Of a stretch of 64,000 nucleotides of DNA, positions 9,839-21,645 are shown piece after piece. A program made the position numbers and the translations under genes. A model generated the notes under the pieces. The model was not told the DNA's origin and made no database searches. It saw only the letters and a program-made list of their open reading frames with translations. This stretch comes from Larix kaempferi (taxonomy: Eukaryota; Streptophyta; Pinopsida; Pinales; Pinaceae). Numbering within the stretch: the stretch's first letter is position 1; each line of letters starts with the position of its first letter. The stretch covers positions 885,001 to 949,000 of the forward strand of contig BSBM01000809.1 of the NCBI GenBank assembly GCA_027924585.1, given 5' to 3'.

Positions 9839-10771
9839 TCATACCTTACCCATTCCAACAACTTTACATAGCTCATCATCACCCAATAAAACATGTCCAA
9901 AATCGCCTGGAACATAATCATGAAAGTATTTCCTATGGGGTGTAGCATAACATGACGCCCCTGAATCTACTACCCAATAATCACTAGTATTATCTAATGC
10001 AAGAATCAAAGCATCTTGTAACACATCACCTACTACATTTTCTTCCTGGGTAGTTTCCTTCTGTCCATCTGCTTTCTTCTTTAGAGATCTACAATCTTTC
10101 TTCAGATGTCCTTTCTTTCCATAGTTCCAGCAGTCTATTTTTCCCAATCTGGACTTGGATCCGCCCTTTTTAGAGTTGCTGCGATTACCTTGGCTCTTTC
10201 CTCTCTCCTTTTGTCTTCCCCTACTCTCCATGGTCAACGCATTACCTGATGTCTCACCTGTGCTTTTTCTTCGCATTTCCTCGCTAAGAATAACACCAAT
10301 AACATCATCAAATTTCAAGGTGTTTGAAATAGAGACAGAGTTACTTACATCCATGACCAAGCTATTCCATCTTTCTAGCAATGAACACAAGATTAGAAGA
10401 GCCCTAACCTCATCATCGAAGTTCACACTTACAGAACTTATTTGATTTGTAACCGTATTAAACTCATTTAAATGATCAGTAACAGATCCACCTTCAGACA
10501 TCTTCATATTAAATAAATGCTTCATTAGAACTACCTTGTTGGAGGCCAAGGGTTTTTCATATAGCTTACCCAATGCGCTCATCAAACCCTCTATTGTCGT
10601 TTCTTTTGATATATTGAAAGCCACCGATGAAGCCAGGCTCAGACGTATTGTTCCCAGAGCCTTTCTGTTAAGAACCTCCCATTCTTTGTCCTTCATGGCC
10701 GCGGGCTGCTTTGCTCTTCCTCCCAACGGCAGGAATAGATCCTTCTGGTACAGATAGTCCTCCATTTGCAT
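9839..10771 (-). pseudogene. Copia-A Gag and start of protease
   Basis: A continuous 310-residue frame with the copia Gag (UBN2/retrotran_gag type) segment: MEDYLYQKDLFLPLGG, LYEKPL, LMKHLFNMKMSEGGSV, and LCSLLERWNSLV. A basic Gly/Ser/Lys-rich linker leads to a zinc knuckle CWNYGKKGHLKKDC, in which the second Cys is Tyr, so it should not bind zinc normally. The protease begins with WVVDSGASCYAT, catalytic DSG intact. The frame probably began upstream of the visible Met: residues typical of the Gag N-terminus lie at about 10,780-10,880 in other frames. Related to Tnt1-type copia proteins by general pattern. Confidence 0.85.
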
Positions 10772-10894
10772 CTTCCATAACTGAAAGTTTTGGCCGTTAA
10801 ACTTCTCGACCTAAAACTTTCCTTCTTTTGCCATTACTCCCACTCGAACCAGAAAACCTAGCTTCCTGTGGGTTTATTTTCCAAATAGACCTTT

Positions 10895-10907
10895 GGCTCT
10901 GATACCA
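10895..10907 (-). promoter_or_regulatory. Primer-binding site of Copia-A (initiator tRNA-Met type)
   Basis: On the minus strand, TGGTATCAGAGCC lies two bases after the LTR end. It is the standard complement of the 3' end of initiator tRNA-Met used by many plant copia elements. Confidence 0.9.
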
Positions 10908-10909
10908 AT

Positions 10910-11198
10910 TGTTAGAAAAACAAGATCGCAGAGCAGTAACAATAAACAGAAATGAAAATATAATCACACACACATTACAAGAGAGACACAAATATATTGT
11001 GGTCCACCCCAAGATAGGCTACGTCCACACTGAAGTTTCCAGTCCTTATTATTATACCGTCTAGCAAAGTGAAGGGATACAACCTGTAGCACAACCGTTG
11101 CACTTCCTCTTCACTGTCTCACAGTCTCTCTTCCTGATCTCAGATATCTTTACAATAATAATATCTCTGAATCTAGAGATCAGGCTCCACAACCAACA
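10910..11198 (-). repeat. Copia-A 5' LTR
   Basis: About 289 bp. On the minus strand it starts TGTTGGTTGTGGAGCC and ends TTTTTCTAACA next to the PBS. The inner end is firm because of the PBS. The outer end was chosen by the TG...CA rule, as the partner LTR is outside the window. Confidence 0.75.
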
Positions 11199-11520
11199 CT
11201 GCCTTCATAAGAAGGAGAGATTTTTTTCCAGCAAGCGTGTTTACTTTCCAGTAAATATGTGTGATTAATTTTGTGCAATGTAGTTTCCTATTCTAGGGTC
11301 ATTGCAAAGAGTAAGGGTAATATTAGTTGTTTCAATTTTTGTTTGTTTTTGTATTCTATGACTGTGTAGTTGTTTTAAGTTGTATTTATTTTGATTGGAC
11401 TGTGTGTGTAATTTACAACAATTTTTTTAGATTGTAATACTTTTGTATTTATTCATTTTGTTCATTAGAATTTATGGTTTAAATGTAAAATGCAATTTCA
11501 ATTATAGAATTTAAAGTCAT

Positions 11521-11722
11521 TTGATTTTTTTTTCAATGTAGTTCACAACCCCAAAGAGGAGTCCACGGGAAAAATTCATAGGGGGGCATCTGAAGGGGCC
11601 TCACCCCAGGGACATCAAGTGAGGCCCTTATATATATATATATATGCATATCCACTTGGGGATTTGAACCCGAGACCTTTTTATTACAACCCACAACCCT
11701 CAACCACTTGAGCTATCTACAA
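11521..11722 (-). mobile_element. Candidate tRNA-derived SINE
   Basis: On the minus strand the head reads GATAGCTCAAGTGGTTGAGG, an A-box-like sequence (core 11,704-11,715). About 35 bases later comes GGTTCAAATCC, a perfect B box (11,660-11,670). A tRNA-unrelated body of about 120 bp follows, containing a TA run, and then an A-rich tail (GAAAAAAAAATC, at 11,521-11,533). This is the layout of a plant SINE with an internal Pol III promoter. No flanking target duplication was found. A lone tRNA pseudogene is the main alternative. Confidence 0.55.
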
Positions 11723-12097
11723 TGCGTTATAGAGAATCTAGCCACAATGTAATACCCTTCTAGATGTGTGTATATATTACTAAAATATTAATTACTTAAT
11801 TTACTCTTATAATTATGTTTGTTAATAATATAATTATTTTGTTTGCATTACTACGTGCTCTAATATAAAAGAAACATGTTTTGTCTACAATGTAATCTAT
11901 TCGGCAAGATCCATCTATTGCATATAAATACCACCATAGATCCATCTTAATCCCATCAAGAGGGATCCAATTTCTTGAGGTATATTTTTTTTAATCTTAA
12001 TTTTTTTACACATCTAGAAAAAAATTGCACCTCAATAAATTTGATCCCTCTATGTGCTTGATAGATTTGGGTTTAAGATGGATCTATGCTGGTTTTT

Positions 12098-12262
12098 ATT
12101 TTTTTTATTTTATGAGCCAACATGGATTTTTTTAATAACCTTTTATTTGGTTTTAAATTTTTATTTTATGAGACCCCATGGATTTTTTAAATTACTTTTA
12201 TTTGGTTTTAATTTTTTATTTTATGAGTCACCATGAATTTTTTTAATTACTTTTTAATTTTT
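12098..12262. repeat. Tandem repeat, about 58-bp unit, three copies
   Basis: Three successive copies of a unit made of TTTTATTTTATGAG, then a CCATG-like step, then ATTTTTTAA and TTTTATTTGGTTTTAA. Units differ by a few substitutions and small indels. AT-rich and without coding potential. Confidence 0.75.
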
Positions 12263-12571
12263 GGTACTTAAGGCTAGTGACAACATCTCCACCATACTGA
12301 CCTGTAGAGCACCTTGATACTCTCTCTGCAATCATATTAAAAATTATGATGGACGATATTGAAAATTTGTAATTTTACAAAATAAAACGAATCACTATAA
12401 ATAGATATTCCCATTTCGATTATTCAATTATTTACTGGAATTTGGTACTCAACGTTTGGTAATTATGTGATGGATAGGATATTGTATTGTTAACTCGGGA
12501 ACAATGATACAAACAATCTGAGGTTTATGAGAAATGTAATTTTTTTTTTAATAAAGTCAAATATGTTCTCC

Positions 12572-12595
12572 TATATATATATATATATATATATA
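12572..12595. repeat. TA microsatellite
   Basis: Twelve TA dinucleotides in a row, the longest such run in the window. Confidence 0.9.
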
Positions 12596-14971
12596 ATCGG
12601 CGGGTTGGATAATTCCACACACATTTCAATAGCCATAATTTGTTGGATGGTGATACACTCAATCAAACAAACAATAAATATTGTAATAGAGACAATATGT
12701 TTTCAATTTATGTCAGATCACTCTTTACCGTATCAACAATTCCATTGATAATAACAACTATATAGTATAGAAATAAATAATTCACTTTGAAATGTATGCA
12801 AATTTATTTTTATATAAAACAGTGCGATAGAAACCATTTTTTTTTTGAAGATGGTAAAACTTATCATAATTCACTTGTCAAAGTGACATTGAGGACAACC
12901 ATCATTTGTTGTTATCCACAAATGCAAGTTGACTCATCATTATTATTCAAGGAAAACCACGCCACCTGAAATAACCCGCTGGTGGTCCGTAAAGGGGCAT
13001 ACTTCCACTCCTGCTAGATGCCTCTGGGTCTTGGGTCGTTAACCTATTTCCTTATGTTCGAGGAAGACGATCTCTTATCCAATCAGAAGCAATTTAAGGC
13101 CTTACTCTAGGACCAAAAGCCAAATATATATTATGTAAAAGGAATATTATTATTTTTTATTTCTAACAAAATTAATTATATATATATATATATAGTTACT
13201 AATTTCCACTGAAATCAAATTTGATTTATTGGACCTTAAAAGGAAATGAGTCGCTTGATTTTCTTTAGAATTTTATTTCTATGCTCAAAAAATTTGAAGA
13301 GAAGCACAGGCTAAATCACCATAGTTTATGAGTTAAAATATTAGGAAGGCCAGTATTATAGTAAACGTTTCTATGAGAAAGTGATTTTCATCTTCAACCC
13401 TCTTTGTGTGACAAAGATGCAATATCATTTCATCCCACGAAGCTTTAGTAATTGCACAGCACCATGTTTCACTATGAAGTTCGTGAACGTTTGTTTTTAT
13501 TTTAGCAAGATTGATTTTCATTTTTATGCTACTTAAACAGAGAGATAATTTTGATCGTCTAGATTAGAGTTGTTCACCTCCTTATAATATCTTAATTTTC
13601 TCTTATATTTTAACTCTTTATCGCACCACATATTTTCCTTAAATTAAGATGACTGGTTTAACCAAGACTTGAAATTTTTATGTCAACCTTCCATAAGTTG
13701 TAGGTGGTTTTCACTAGAGTATGAAACAATCTTAGGAAGCCTCTTGTTTCCCATGTTGTTTATCTTGTTATTGTACAATAGGTACCCATTCATAGCCATG
13801 GTCTCAGTTGAGGAGAGACTCACTTTTATTAAGAAGATAAGATAGGGTGTATTGCCTTTAATTTTGAGATTATATGTTATAAGTGCTTTTAGATTTTCTC
13901 TATCCTTACCATTCAAAGAGAATAACATTTTCTTCCTCTTATATATATATATATATGAAACCAACTAATTTTAATTGAGCAATAAAGAATAATATTCAAA
14001 CATAGCCTGATCTCATAGCATTCAAGTAGACCTAATTAGTTTATATATATTAAAAACAAGTTCCATTGTTTAGCAATAATAATACAAATTTCCTATTAAC
14101 TATGTCCTTTAGTAGAAAATCACAATTTATTTTATATTTACATTGCACCATAGTTAAATAATAACAATAACAAGTTGGATTTGTTCAAACTTGACTATGT
14201 CGATCAATAAAGAAGAAGAAGAAAAGTTTGCTTTGTCAATAGTTACTCCCAAATGGGTACTCTTCTTCTTTAAGGATCCTTGAGATGCAATGGGTTGTAT
14301 GAAAAAATAAAGTGACTCATAATAGTATGACTGTATCTTCATCAACTTTGAGAATAACCCCACCTCCCCATAGTTACTTAAATTTTTTACCAAACTTCTC
14401 AACAATTTTGACTCCACAACAAGCTTTAGGGTGCAAAAAGTACATGACCTATGTGAGATCTTTGGCTGATCCTTAATTTATAGTCTTGGTGGCCCAAACT
14501 ATTTGTCCAATGCTTGCAAAAATGTTAATTTACTAATTATTGTTCACCCACCCATCTGTTAATAGAACACAATATTTTTTTTTTCAATTCAAAATAAGGA
14601 TTATTCATCACATGCAACTACCTCCCCTATTTTACTTCTAGATGTTCCCTTCATTTCTTTCTCCTTTCCTCTTTTGGTGGGTGCACATGAATTAATTATT
14701 TTTTATTTAAATCAAATTCACTTTTCTCCTACTTTATTATTATTCACCCACTATATTGCATTTTTATTTCCTATCTCACACACAACTTCTAGATGTATTC
14801 ATATTTATAATTATAACACCAACAATTTTCTTGCATTTAAGAATATATATTATTTATATGATAAACCAATCATGCATGTAATTTCTTATATTTTTCCCTG
14901 TTAAATGAAATGCATTTGTTTATAGGACATTTTCCCCACATTTTTCCCAAGTATGATTAGTAATCAAATAC

Positions 14972-14976
14972 GATAC
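14972..14976. other. Target-site duplication of X1, left copy
   Basis: GATAC directly before the X1 element, repeated at 26,885-26,889 directly after it. Confidence 0.85.
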
Positions 14977-17161
14977 TATAATATCCTTGGGAACATTCAA
15001 CCAAGATATTAACTCAACTCCAAATTTTTCATAAACTTTACTAGTGAATTTTCTGTAAATTTCTTCAAACAGTGCAGGAAGTAAGTGATGGGTACTGGAG
15101 TAAGGAATGAGGATGGTGGGATGAATATTCAATTCTGGAAAATGTATGGACTAAGGTGAAGCAGCAGGTCAGGATATCATATCAGAGTTATCTTATGCAC
15201 AAGGTACCAATATCATTCACTTTTCACCATAGAGCACGTCTATGCCTACTTCGAGGCTTCCTGGGTAGCTGACATATGCATACTGGAAAGGTGGGGATAC
15301 TGGAAGTTAATGGCAGAGGTATTATTAGTCAAATGAGTTTTGGTTATGTTCAGGAAATTGTTTGAGCATACTTGGGATATTTTAGAAAGAATTGGGGTTT
15401 CTGGGCTCTCCCGGGATCGTTGAGCTAGTAATTTTCCAATATTTACAAATAGGGTCTAAAGGCTTCCAAGTTCTGAATTTAAGGACTGATATGGAAATTA
15501 GACTGAGTCAATGAACTTCTCCAACTTATAGAATGTAAAAATATTGCTTAGAATGAATTTGGTAGTAAAAGTGATGAAACTAGTCTAGAAATGACATCAA
15601 TCTAGCTAGACTTGTATTTTAACTTCACAAACTGCTTTAAATATCCACAAACTCTATTTTGGTGATTATTATAACTCTGATATAATATTTTCCATACATT
15701 AAACATGAAATACAGCATTCAAAACATTCCTCCTTTATTTTATTGCTTGCTTCTCAAATGGCAATGCCTCACAGGTTATTTTTTTGTTACAATAGTGGGA
15801 GAATAGAGAAGAGAAGGAAGAAGTTACTTTGGATCTGTATTGGAGGTTATTGTCATTCCACCTACTGGTTAGATGGCTGAACTTGCTGCATTTTGAACAT
15901 TCTAGTCTTCAATGGGCGCCATCATCAACTGGTTCTCTCCTTTAGGGAAATCACCTCCAAAACTGGCTGTGGGAGGAGTAGGAGTAGGAGAAGAGTAGAG
16001 ATTCGATCTGATCTTTGAATTATGGAATATAGCAGCATTTAATCTCTACAAACATCAGTTGATAGAATTCACTAGAGGTCCTGAGAACATCTCTCCATAA
16101 TTGTCTTCCTCCACTAGTGTTCCTCCATTAAATCTAGCTGCAAATCTTCTTCAATGGTAGTCTCCTCTTCAATCTGTCAATAATTCTTCAAGGCTGACCT
16201 GAACTGGATGTCACTGGCTGTAATATTCATTGTTGGACCTGCATATCACTCATAAGAAACTCACAAGGCCTTGGGGCACATCTCCCAAGCATAACTTGTT
16301 GAGGCACAACACTCAACTTAGAGGGCTCAAAGCTCTCATTCACAAATTCTAATAATGATAAAAAATTGTCAAATGGAGTTGGTTGGCTTCTTTTATAAAC
16401 TTCATGATGACTTGCTAAGCAAGTTCTTGGCTTGGTGACCTATGAGAGTAGGTTATCCACTTTCCCATCCTACTCTAAAGCCATGAGGGCGCATTTCTTG
16501 AGGATAATAGCAACTCTTGGCTTTGAAAACTTTCTTTCCTTTTCCTCCCTTCACTGAATTTGGCAAGTGCGCTTTAGGAAGCTTTTTCTGGATGTTGCTA
16601 CTTTCATTCTGGATTCTTTTCCTATTATTTCCACTTTCTTTACTTTCCTTCTTTTCTGCTTTTGTCAGTTTTTCTGTTTGTTTTTGCCAGTTTCTAATTT
16701 GTTCTTCTTGCCTTCTTTCCTCAATTGGATTTCTTGACTTTTCTAAGACTTGCCATTAAGGCAAGAGTAGTCCACATGACCAAATTCGACCTCCTAGCCA
16801 CATTATCACCACTTACCAATATTTATTAGCAATCTTTATTAATAAAAATATTCCAACTCATAATTAATTCAAACTTCAACATTTAATCAATTAATTAATT
16901 CTTGTGGTACAATTGCCTCAAAAATACCCCCTACTCCATTTTGGCAACATATTCCACATGGGTTCCCTCTTGGCCCACTTGCTCATTATCCATTAATTTT
17001 ATTTATCAAAATTACCTTTAATAAATAAATTTGCCAATTTGTGAGACTTAGGCTAAAATTAATTCTAAGCAACTAGAATTAATACAATTTAATTCCCTTA
17101 GGGGTTGATATTGCCCCCTTTCAACCATGGTATTGGATGAGCCAAAATTGGGGACATGACA
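14977..17161 (-). repeat. X1 left LTR (3' LTR in element sense)
   Basis: 2,185 bp from TATAATATCC to GGGGACATGACA. It is alignable along its whole length with the right copy. A + strand frame at 16,517-16,759 is also open in the right LTR (26,253-26,495), but this follows from LTR identity and low-complexity pyrimidine sequence and I do not call it a gene. The outer dinucleotide is TA, not the usual TG, in both copies. Confidence 0.9.
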
Positions 17162-17180
17162 GTCCTCCCTTTCCAAGATT
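17162..17180 (-). promoter_or_regulatory. Polypurine tract of X1
   Basis: On the minus strand TTGGAAAGGGAGGAC directly precedes the LTR start TGTCATGTCCCC. X2 has TTGGAAGGAGAGGAT at the same position. Confidence 0.8.
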
Positions 17181-17540
17181 GCTTGTCCTTAAGCAATTTT
17201 AGGATTCCACCCAGCTTCTGCTGCACCACTCTGATTATAATTGTCCCCATCCACTGAACAATCTGAAAGTTAAACTTGGGGCCTTCAAAAAGATATAAAA
17301 GAAATGAAAGATGACTATGAAGAATAAACTGTACTCCAAACTCTAGCTGCACTAAATCATGAACAAAATCTTAACCCAGTTAAGATAACTAAGTAGAATT
17401 CCTGGATCCCACTGCTTCCTCAGTAAGGACCCAAGTTTTTCTGCCCCCTTTGGAAATTTGTCACTCCAAAGAATACCTGGATCCCATGGTCCTTGCTGAA
17501 TACCATCCATTATCACTGTTACTTGTGAAAATTTATCACT

Positions 17541-20331
17541 CTAGGGTATGCCAAGATCCATCCAACATACTGGAAGTGTGCCACTCCCAATGCAAAACTG
17601 AATAGCTATGTGACTTATCCACCAAACATAGAGTTTCTTGAGAGCATGCAAATTAGAATGCATCTCTTGTGCATGTGCACTGAAGACATCTAATGGCTGC
17701 AAAATACATCTTTGCTGCGGCTCACATGTTAGGACAATGTCAGTTATAACAAAAGATTTACTGCAGAAATAAAAGAACCTTTTACCTTCCAGGGTCTTCA
17801 TTGCAATGTTGCATCTACCCATCCAGCCAATGGATGGACAAGCACTTTATTTTTCTGAACCATATGGAATGTGATCAGCCATATGTATGTCCTCCTCAAA
17901 TGAAGAGATCTCATGATATCTATGGAACTCCATCGGTGCTCCCCTCTTCATCCAATGGCTCAACTCTCTGCCAGTGATCCAAGGGTGCAGAACTCCATCA
18001 AATGACCCACACTTTGGAACAAGTGTAGATCTGATTTCTGCTTGTCAAAAGTGGCTTCACACACTTGCATGGGCTGCCTCCACTGCTGCGGTTTAAGGAA
18101 CATGTCATTGGCCTCAATTTTAGGATCCTCCTGCTCATCATTTGACACCAAGATGAAGAATCCTTTTACCCAATTTTCATTCCCAAAATTTGTGGCTGAA
18201 TGTGAAGTGGGGAATGAAGGATGGTGAGACATGCTTCTGAACATTTCATCCACTGAAGTTGTGGATGTATCCTTTCCATTGATTTTTTATCCATCTATGG
18301 TGTACTCATATGGATCTTCCTTGGAAGAGTGACTTTCTTTAATGAACCTCTCAAGTTCATTTTGGAAAAGGTCATGTGCTTGTTTTTCATCAACTCGGTC
18401 TGCACATACCAGACAGATTGTTCCTCATGATCCACCAACTCATGAGGTTCCTCCCTTGGAACATGAACTAACTCAGCCATGTTATTGTGACTTTGTGAAA
18501 GCTAGGAGGTAAAAAGTGATTCTGGCAACTTTTCATTAAGCTGCTCAATCTGATCCTCAGATTCTTGACAATCACCATGAGTACCAATCAGAGAATCCTG
18601 GGTGGTTTCCAACATATGAGTGAGCTTGCTGATCTCCTCATCATTCCTTATTGTAGCATTATAGTACATATTCACAAGATCCAACAAGTGATCTCTATCA
18701 GAAAGCAGCTGAGAGAAATTTCCTTTTAGGCTTCCTACTGCTTCCCACATGTGCACAAAATTTTCAACAAAGGGTTGCTCCTCCATTGATGCAGTTCTCC
18801 AACAGCAGTGAGAGATCAAAGCATTAAGTTCATGGAGGCTTTTCAGTGCCTCCTTGATTTTATCCTCACTCATTTTCAATGGTCCAATCAGAGCAAGAAG
18901 TTCTTGCTGGTGAACCTCCTCTTCTACTTCTTGCAATTTAGCCTTCTCCCAATTTTGAATTCTGACACTAGAAGGCTCTTCTAATACTCTATTCTCACTG
19001 GAAGTGGCTGCCATCTTGGGCTGCAACAAAGGCAGCAAAAAACAGAATTACAGCCATACCTCTGTGCCCAAATTTCCTCCTCATGTGGTGCTTTTATGGC
19101 AGCATGTTTCTTTTCAAAATTCCTTGGTTCACACCCAGCTGATTTGGGCTTGTCTTCCACCTCAACTTGAAGTTCCAATGATGATTTTAGATCTGATTGA
19201 TGTTCTTCTTTTGGATCTGATCCAAAATATGTCCTACCCTAATCAATCTTTCACATATCTTCTGCACTTATCTTGAAATCACCCATGAAGAAATTGGGAG
19301 TGATTTCACCTTCCTCATTGCCAACAATCGAATGTTTGACTGTTGGACTTTTAGTTGTGCATGGATCTTTTTCCTCTCCTTCTGATGAAGGATTTGGTGA
19401 ATCATAATCCTCATGGCTACTGCAATTATGCTGATATCTAACCATGTTATTCCCTTTTTCTTCCACACCTTGAGGGTCTCCTGATGTTCCCACAGTCACT
19501 GGTTTATGAGGAGCTAAACATTGAGAATTAAATGCTTCATTATGGGGAACTAGTTTCTCCACATCAGGGAACACCTTATGGACAGTGTATTCTATGTTGT
19601 TCTATTGATTTCCAAAAGTAAAATGGGTACAAAACTATGATTGAGGTCCATACCTTTTCATCATACTTCTCCCTTCAAACGATGGAGTTGTGGTGCCTTG
19701 TTCTGCCACCCAATCTCCGGGTTCACATCCAATTGATGTGTGGTCATCTTCTGCATCACTATGTAGCTCATGTGGTGACTTTGGATCTGATTTAGGTTCT
19801 TCTTTTGAATCTGATCCAAAGTATGTCTTACCATCCTTAAGCTTACCAAGCTCCTCTGAGGTGATCTTGGAATCCTCTACATAGAATCTTGCAATAGATT
19901 CTGCTCCCAATCTATCACCAACCTCATGATGTCTGGATCTTTCTTCCCCAAACAAAATAATGAAGCTTCTGCCTTGGTTGTTTTAGGGTTAGGATTCTTG
20001 GAGGCTCTTTTGGAAGAGGATCCAAACATTCTTGTGAGGTGTAAATAACATGCATCCACTGAAGCTCTTGCTTCTTTTAGGTACTCTTTAGAAGTGGGTT
20101 GATATTTGGTTGTGGAACATGCAACCTTTTCCTACATATAGCTATTGGAATAACCATAGCCTTTTCTGCCAATCATGATTTCATGGGTCATACTTGTAGA
20201 GGGTACTTCTCGAAATTCTTCTTCCTCATACTATCTACAATACTCTTCATATCACTCAACAAATTCATCATCATATTGCTCATGAAAATCCTCATCAAAG
20301 TCAGAATCTTCTTCACTGAATATTGACATGA
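17541..20331 (-). pseudogene. X1 internal ORF pieces, unknown acidic/coiled-coil protein
   Basis: I do not recognise this protein. Minus-strand pieces run from a very acidic start (MSIFSEEDSDFDEDFHEQYD, about 20,331), through 19,877-20,059, 19,635-19,955, 19,251-19,574 and 18,981-19,178, to the longest piece at 18,502-19,038. That piece is Glu/Leu-rich with heptad-like spacing, suggesting a coiled coil. Smaller pieces follow at 18,295-18,480, 17,960-18,253 and 17,541-17,822. A segment with the pattern SDxKEExxSDxKSxxEL...GCEP occurs twice (about 19,690-19,830 and 19,080-19,220), so the ORF contains an internal duplication. No protease, RT or integrase motif is seen. It could be a diverged Gag or a captured sequence. 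Confidence 0.5.
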
Positions 20332-20382
20332 CTGCCAATTCATTAAATTAAGAGTCTTATTTCCATTGGAGTAGAGGAAAGA

Positions 20383-20394
20383 GCTATGATACCA
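20383..20394 (-). promoter_or_regulatory. Primer-binding site of X1
   Basis: On the minus strand TGGTATCATAGC, one base inside the right LTR: a near match to the initiator tRNA-Met site TGGTATCAGAGC. Confidence 0.8.
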
Positions 20395-20395
20395 C

Positions 20396-21645
20396 TATAA
20401 TATCCTTGGGAAGATTCAACCAAGATATTAACTCAACTTCAAATTTTTCATAAACTTTACTAGTGAATTTTCTGTAAATTTCTTCAAACAGTGCAGGAAG
20501 TAAGTGATGGGTACTGGAGTAAGGAATGAGGATGGTGGGATGAATATTCAATTCTGGAAAATGTATGGAATGAGGTGCAGCAGCAGGTCAGGAGATCAAA
20601 TTAGAGTTGTCTTATGCACAAGGTACTAGTAGCATTCACTTTTTAGCATAGATCAAGTCTATGCCTACTTCGAGGTTTCCTGGGTCGCTGGCATATGCAT
20701 ACTGGACAGGTGGGGATACTGGAAGTTAATGGAAAAGGTATTATCATTCAAATAAGTGTTGGTTATTTTCAGGAAAGTGTTCGAGCAGACTTGTGATATT
20801 TTAGGAAGAATTGGGGTTTCTGGGCCCTCTCGGGATTGCTGAGCTAGTAATTTTCCAATATTTACAAACAGGGTCTACAAGATTCCAAGTTCTGAATTTA
20901 AGGACTGATATGGAAACTAGACTGATTCAATGAGATTCTCCAACTTATATAATGTAAAAATATTGCTTAGAATGGATTTGGCAGTAAAAGTGGTGAAAAT
21001 AGTCTAGAAATGACATCAATCTAGCTAGTCTTGTATTTTAACTTCACAAAATGCTTTAAATATCCACAAACTCTATTCTAATGATTATTATAAATCTGAT
21101 ATAATATGTTTCATACATTAAACATGAAATATAGCATTCAGAACATTCCTCCTTTATTTTATTGCTTGCTTCTCAAATGACAATGCCTCACTGGCTAGTT
21201 TTCTGTTACAATAGTGGGAGAATAGAGAAAAGAAGGAAGAAGTTACTTTGGATCTATACTGGATGTTATTATCAGTCCATATATTGGTTAGATGGATGAA
21301 CTTGCTGCATTTTGAACATGCTGGGCTTCAATGGGTGCCATCATCAATTGGTTCTCTCCTTTTGGGAAATCACCTCCAAAACTGGCTGTGGGAGGAGTAG
21401 GAGTAGGAGAAGAGTAGAGATTCGATCTGATATTTGAATTCTGGAATATAGCAGCATTTAATCTCTGCAAACATCAACTGATAGAATTCACTAGAGGTCT
21501 TGAGAACATCTCTCCATAATTGTCTTCCTCCACTAGTGTTCCTCCACTAAATCTAGTTGCAAATCTTCTTCAATGGTAGTCTCCTCTTCAATCTGTCAAT
21601 AATTCTTCAAGGCTGATATGAACTGGATGTCACTGGCTGTAATAT
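20396..21645 (-). repeat. X1 right LTR, first part
   Basis: Aligns with 14,977 to about 16,230 of the left LTR. It is interrupted after AATAT (21,641-21,645) by element V and resumes at 25,963. Confidence 0.9.

Larger units (their letters stand above)
8304..11198 (-). mobile_element. Copia-A: Ty1/copia element, 5' half, interrupted by Tat-A
   Basis: Minus-strand element: 5' LTR at 10,910-11,198, PBS, gag, protease, integrase and the first part of RT. RT is cut at 8,304 in the KARLVV motif, exactly where the Tat-A LTR ends. The second half of RT, RNase H and the 3' LTR are expected left of Tat-A, outside the window. Copia domain order (integrase before RT) is clear. Several frameshifts and stops are present. 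Confidence 0.88.
11199..14971. other. AT-rich unassigned region
   Basis: No gene or retrotransposon protein was recognised here. It holds a SINE-like sequence (11,521-11,722), an approximately 58-bp tandem repeat (12,098-12,262) and TA microsatellites at about 12,572-12,595, 13,177-13,194 and 13,939-13,957. A less AT-rich block at about 12,960-13,120 stands out from its surroundings but could not be assigned. Its right end may contain the start of the W LTR, split by X1. Open frames here are short, AT-biased and without motifs. Confidence 0.6.

Noticed and set aside
12054-12236. Open frame with repeated Phe/Leu/Tyr stretches
   Set aside because: It is the translation of the AT-rich 58-bp tandem repeat.
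13333-14417. Short minus-strand open frames in AT-rich DNA
   Set aside because: Each under 95 codons, AT-driven composition, no motif or neighbour support.
16517-16759. Open frame on the + strand repeated at 26,253-26,495, rich in Phe/Leu/Ser
   Set aside because: The repetition follows from the two LTRs of X1, and the frame is pyrimidine-rich low-complexity sequence antisense to the element. No motif or conservation beyond LTR identity.
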